From JACMLD01 sp033761915 (lineage in GTDB: Bacteria > Bacteroidota > Bacteroidia > Chitinophagales > Chitinophagaceae): DNA of 5,701 nucleotides. The stretch's first letter is position 1. Each line of letters starts with the position of its first letter. Below, piece by piece: positions 5,039 through 5,701 of this stretch. A program made the position numbers and the translations under genes. Under the pieces are notes generated by a model. That model saw nothing but the letters and a program-made list of their open reading frames with translations. It searched no databases and was not told where the DNA came from. Where the stretch lies: NCBI GenBank assembly GCA_033761915.1, contig JANRMC010000193.1, positions 1 to 5,701 on the forward strand. The letters are read 5' to 3'.

Positions 5039-5701
5039 TTAAGGCAATGCAAAAGCTACATATTGGTTACCCTTTGGTGTGCCCAGCTTGGTGCCGCCAC
5101 AGGCAATTACCACATATTGTTTACCATTTACCTGGTAAGTGGCCGGTGTGGCAAAACCAGCAGCGGGTAGTTTGGTTTGCCACAGCAGTTTGCCGGTTTT
5201 CTTTTCATAGGCTCTGAACATGCCATCTTTTGTAGCTGCAATAAATAATAAGCCACCAGCAGTTATAACCGGTCCGCCATAATTTTCAACACCAGTATTG
5301 GTAATTCCTTTTTCGGCCAGCAGCGGCTCATAACCAAACGTAATTTTCCAAAGGTATTCACCCGTGTTAAGGTCAATGGCATTAAGTGTACCCCAGGGTG
5401 GGGTAATAGCGGGCAGGCCTTTACTATCTAAAAATTTATTGTAGCCAGAAGTTTTGTAAGGTAACTGTACACGCTTATTATCTGTGGCGGCTACCACTTC
5501 CTGTTTTTCATCGTTCATTAAAAAAGAAACAATGGCTTGCTTTTCTGCAGCAGCAATAGTAGTAAAGCCCGGCATCATGCCCTTGCCATTGGTAATAATA
5601 TTATTTAAGAAAGCACGGTCTCTTTTTTTATCAATACCTGCCAGCGAAGGATAATTAGAAACTGAATTGCCTTTTCTATCGGCACCATGGCAGGTGGCGC
5701 A
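5039..5701 (-). CDS. PQQ-dependent dehydrogenase with c-type cytochrome domain, C-terminal part (partial)
   Basis: The last 220 residues of a quinoprotein dehydrogenase are seen; the frame is open to the window edge. Residues 1-5 are CATCH, a haem c attachment site, with M42 or M43 in the GKGMMPGF segment as probable axial ligand, giving a compact cytochrome c domain up to about residue 62. After a linker come the last propeller blades: a PWGTLNAIDLNTGEYLWK blade motif (102-119), a GGLLFIAATKDGMFRAYE and KKTGKLLWQ motif (149-175) and a closing strand segment, GFATPATYQVNGKQYVVIA (182-200). Such proteins oxidise sugars or alcohols in the periplasm and pass electrons from PQQ through haem to the respiratory chain. 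The layout, with haem domain before the final blades, resembles Bacteroidota proteins annotated as quinoprotein glucose dehydrogenase or PQQ-dependent dehydrogenase. The substrate-binding part, PQQ ligands and signal peptide are outside the window. An internal ATG at 5578 is not the start, because the cytochrome motif lies upstream of it in the same frame. Confidence 0.9.
   Translation of the reverse strand, partial: CATCHGADRKGNSVSNYPSLAGIDKKRDRAFLNNIITNGKGMMPGFTTIAAAEKQAIVSFLMNDEKQEVVAATDNKRVQLPYKTSGYNKFLDSKGLPAITPPWGTLNAIDLNTGEYLWKITFGYEPLLAEKGITNTGVENYGGPVITAGGLLFIAATKDGMFRAYEKKTGKLLWQTKLPAAGFATPATYQVNGKQYVVIACGGTKLGTPKGNQYVAFALP

Noticed and set aside
4794..5042. 82-codon plus-strand reading frame in the spacer
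   Set aside because: It runs through the MITE-like segment and repeat copy B and ends in a translation of the repeat; Cys-rich composition looks accidental.
5039..5578. Separate 179-residue gene starting at ATG 5578
   Set aside because: The same frame stays open upstream to the window edge and encodes the CATCH haem motif, so this ATG is internal.

Overview
The window looks like part of a Bacteroidota chromosome, most likely Chitinophagaceae or a relative. The grounds are the style of the enzyme genes, start codons without strong Shine-Dalgarno sequences, AT-rich spacers, and intergenic repeats of the CCTTCGA/CTCAGGGTGACA and CTTTGTG kinds. This placement is inference; the window contains no rRNA or other marker gene. 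Every gene recognised is on the minus strand, so transcription runs right to left.

Right part (5701 to 1761): a periplasmic redox cluster. Furthest upstream is the C-terminal part of a PQQ-dependent dehydrogenase (5701-5039, cut by the window edge exactly at its CATCH haem motif). After a 516-base non-coding spacer comes a two-gene unit: a small protein with two [2Fe-2S] clusters (4522-4064, IorA/CoxS type), then, 44 bases on, a Tat-exported molybdopterin hydroxylase subunit (4019-1761, IorB type). A clear intrinsic terminator (1736-1704) closes that unit. No FAD subunit is present. By analogy with IorAB-type enzymes, electrons would go from the Mo centre through the Fe-S protein to a cytochrome or the respiratory chain. 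The substrate cannot be read from the sequence.

Middle (1760 to 1062): about 700 bases without a gene. It holds a 3'-end repeat that recurs almost exactly at 4957-5036, a four-unit 41-42 bp tandem repeat bracketed by a 17 bp inverted repeat, and a cluster of CTTTGTG/CACAAAG heptamers spaced one or two helical turns apart.

Left part (1061 to 1): an AT-rich gene resembling the AbiTii abortive-infection family, whose 3' end appears to have been removed by an IS3-family insertion sequence. The IS end is placed at 203. The last nine codons and the stop of the abi reading frame lie inside the IS, and the first 44 codons of the IS orfA run out of the window at base 1.

The enzymes belong to known families. 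The best material for a second look is the IS-truncated defence-like gene and the unusually dense set of structured intergenic repeats. I found no gene cassette that clearly represents a new system.
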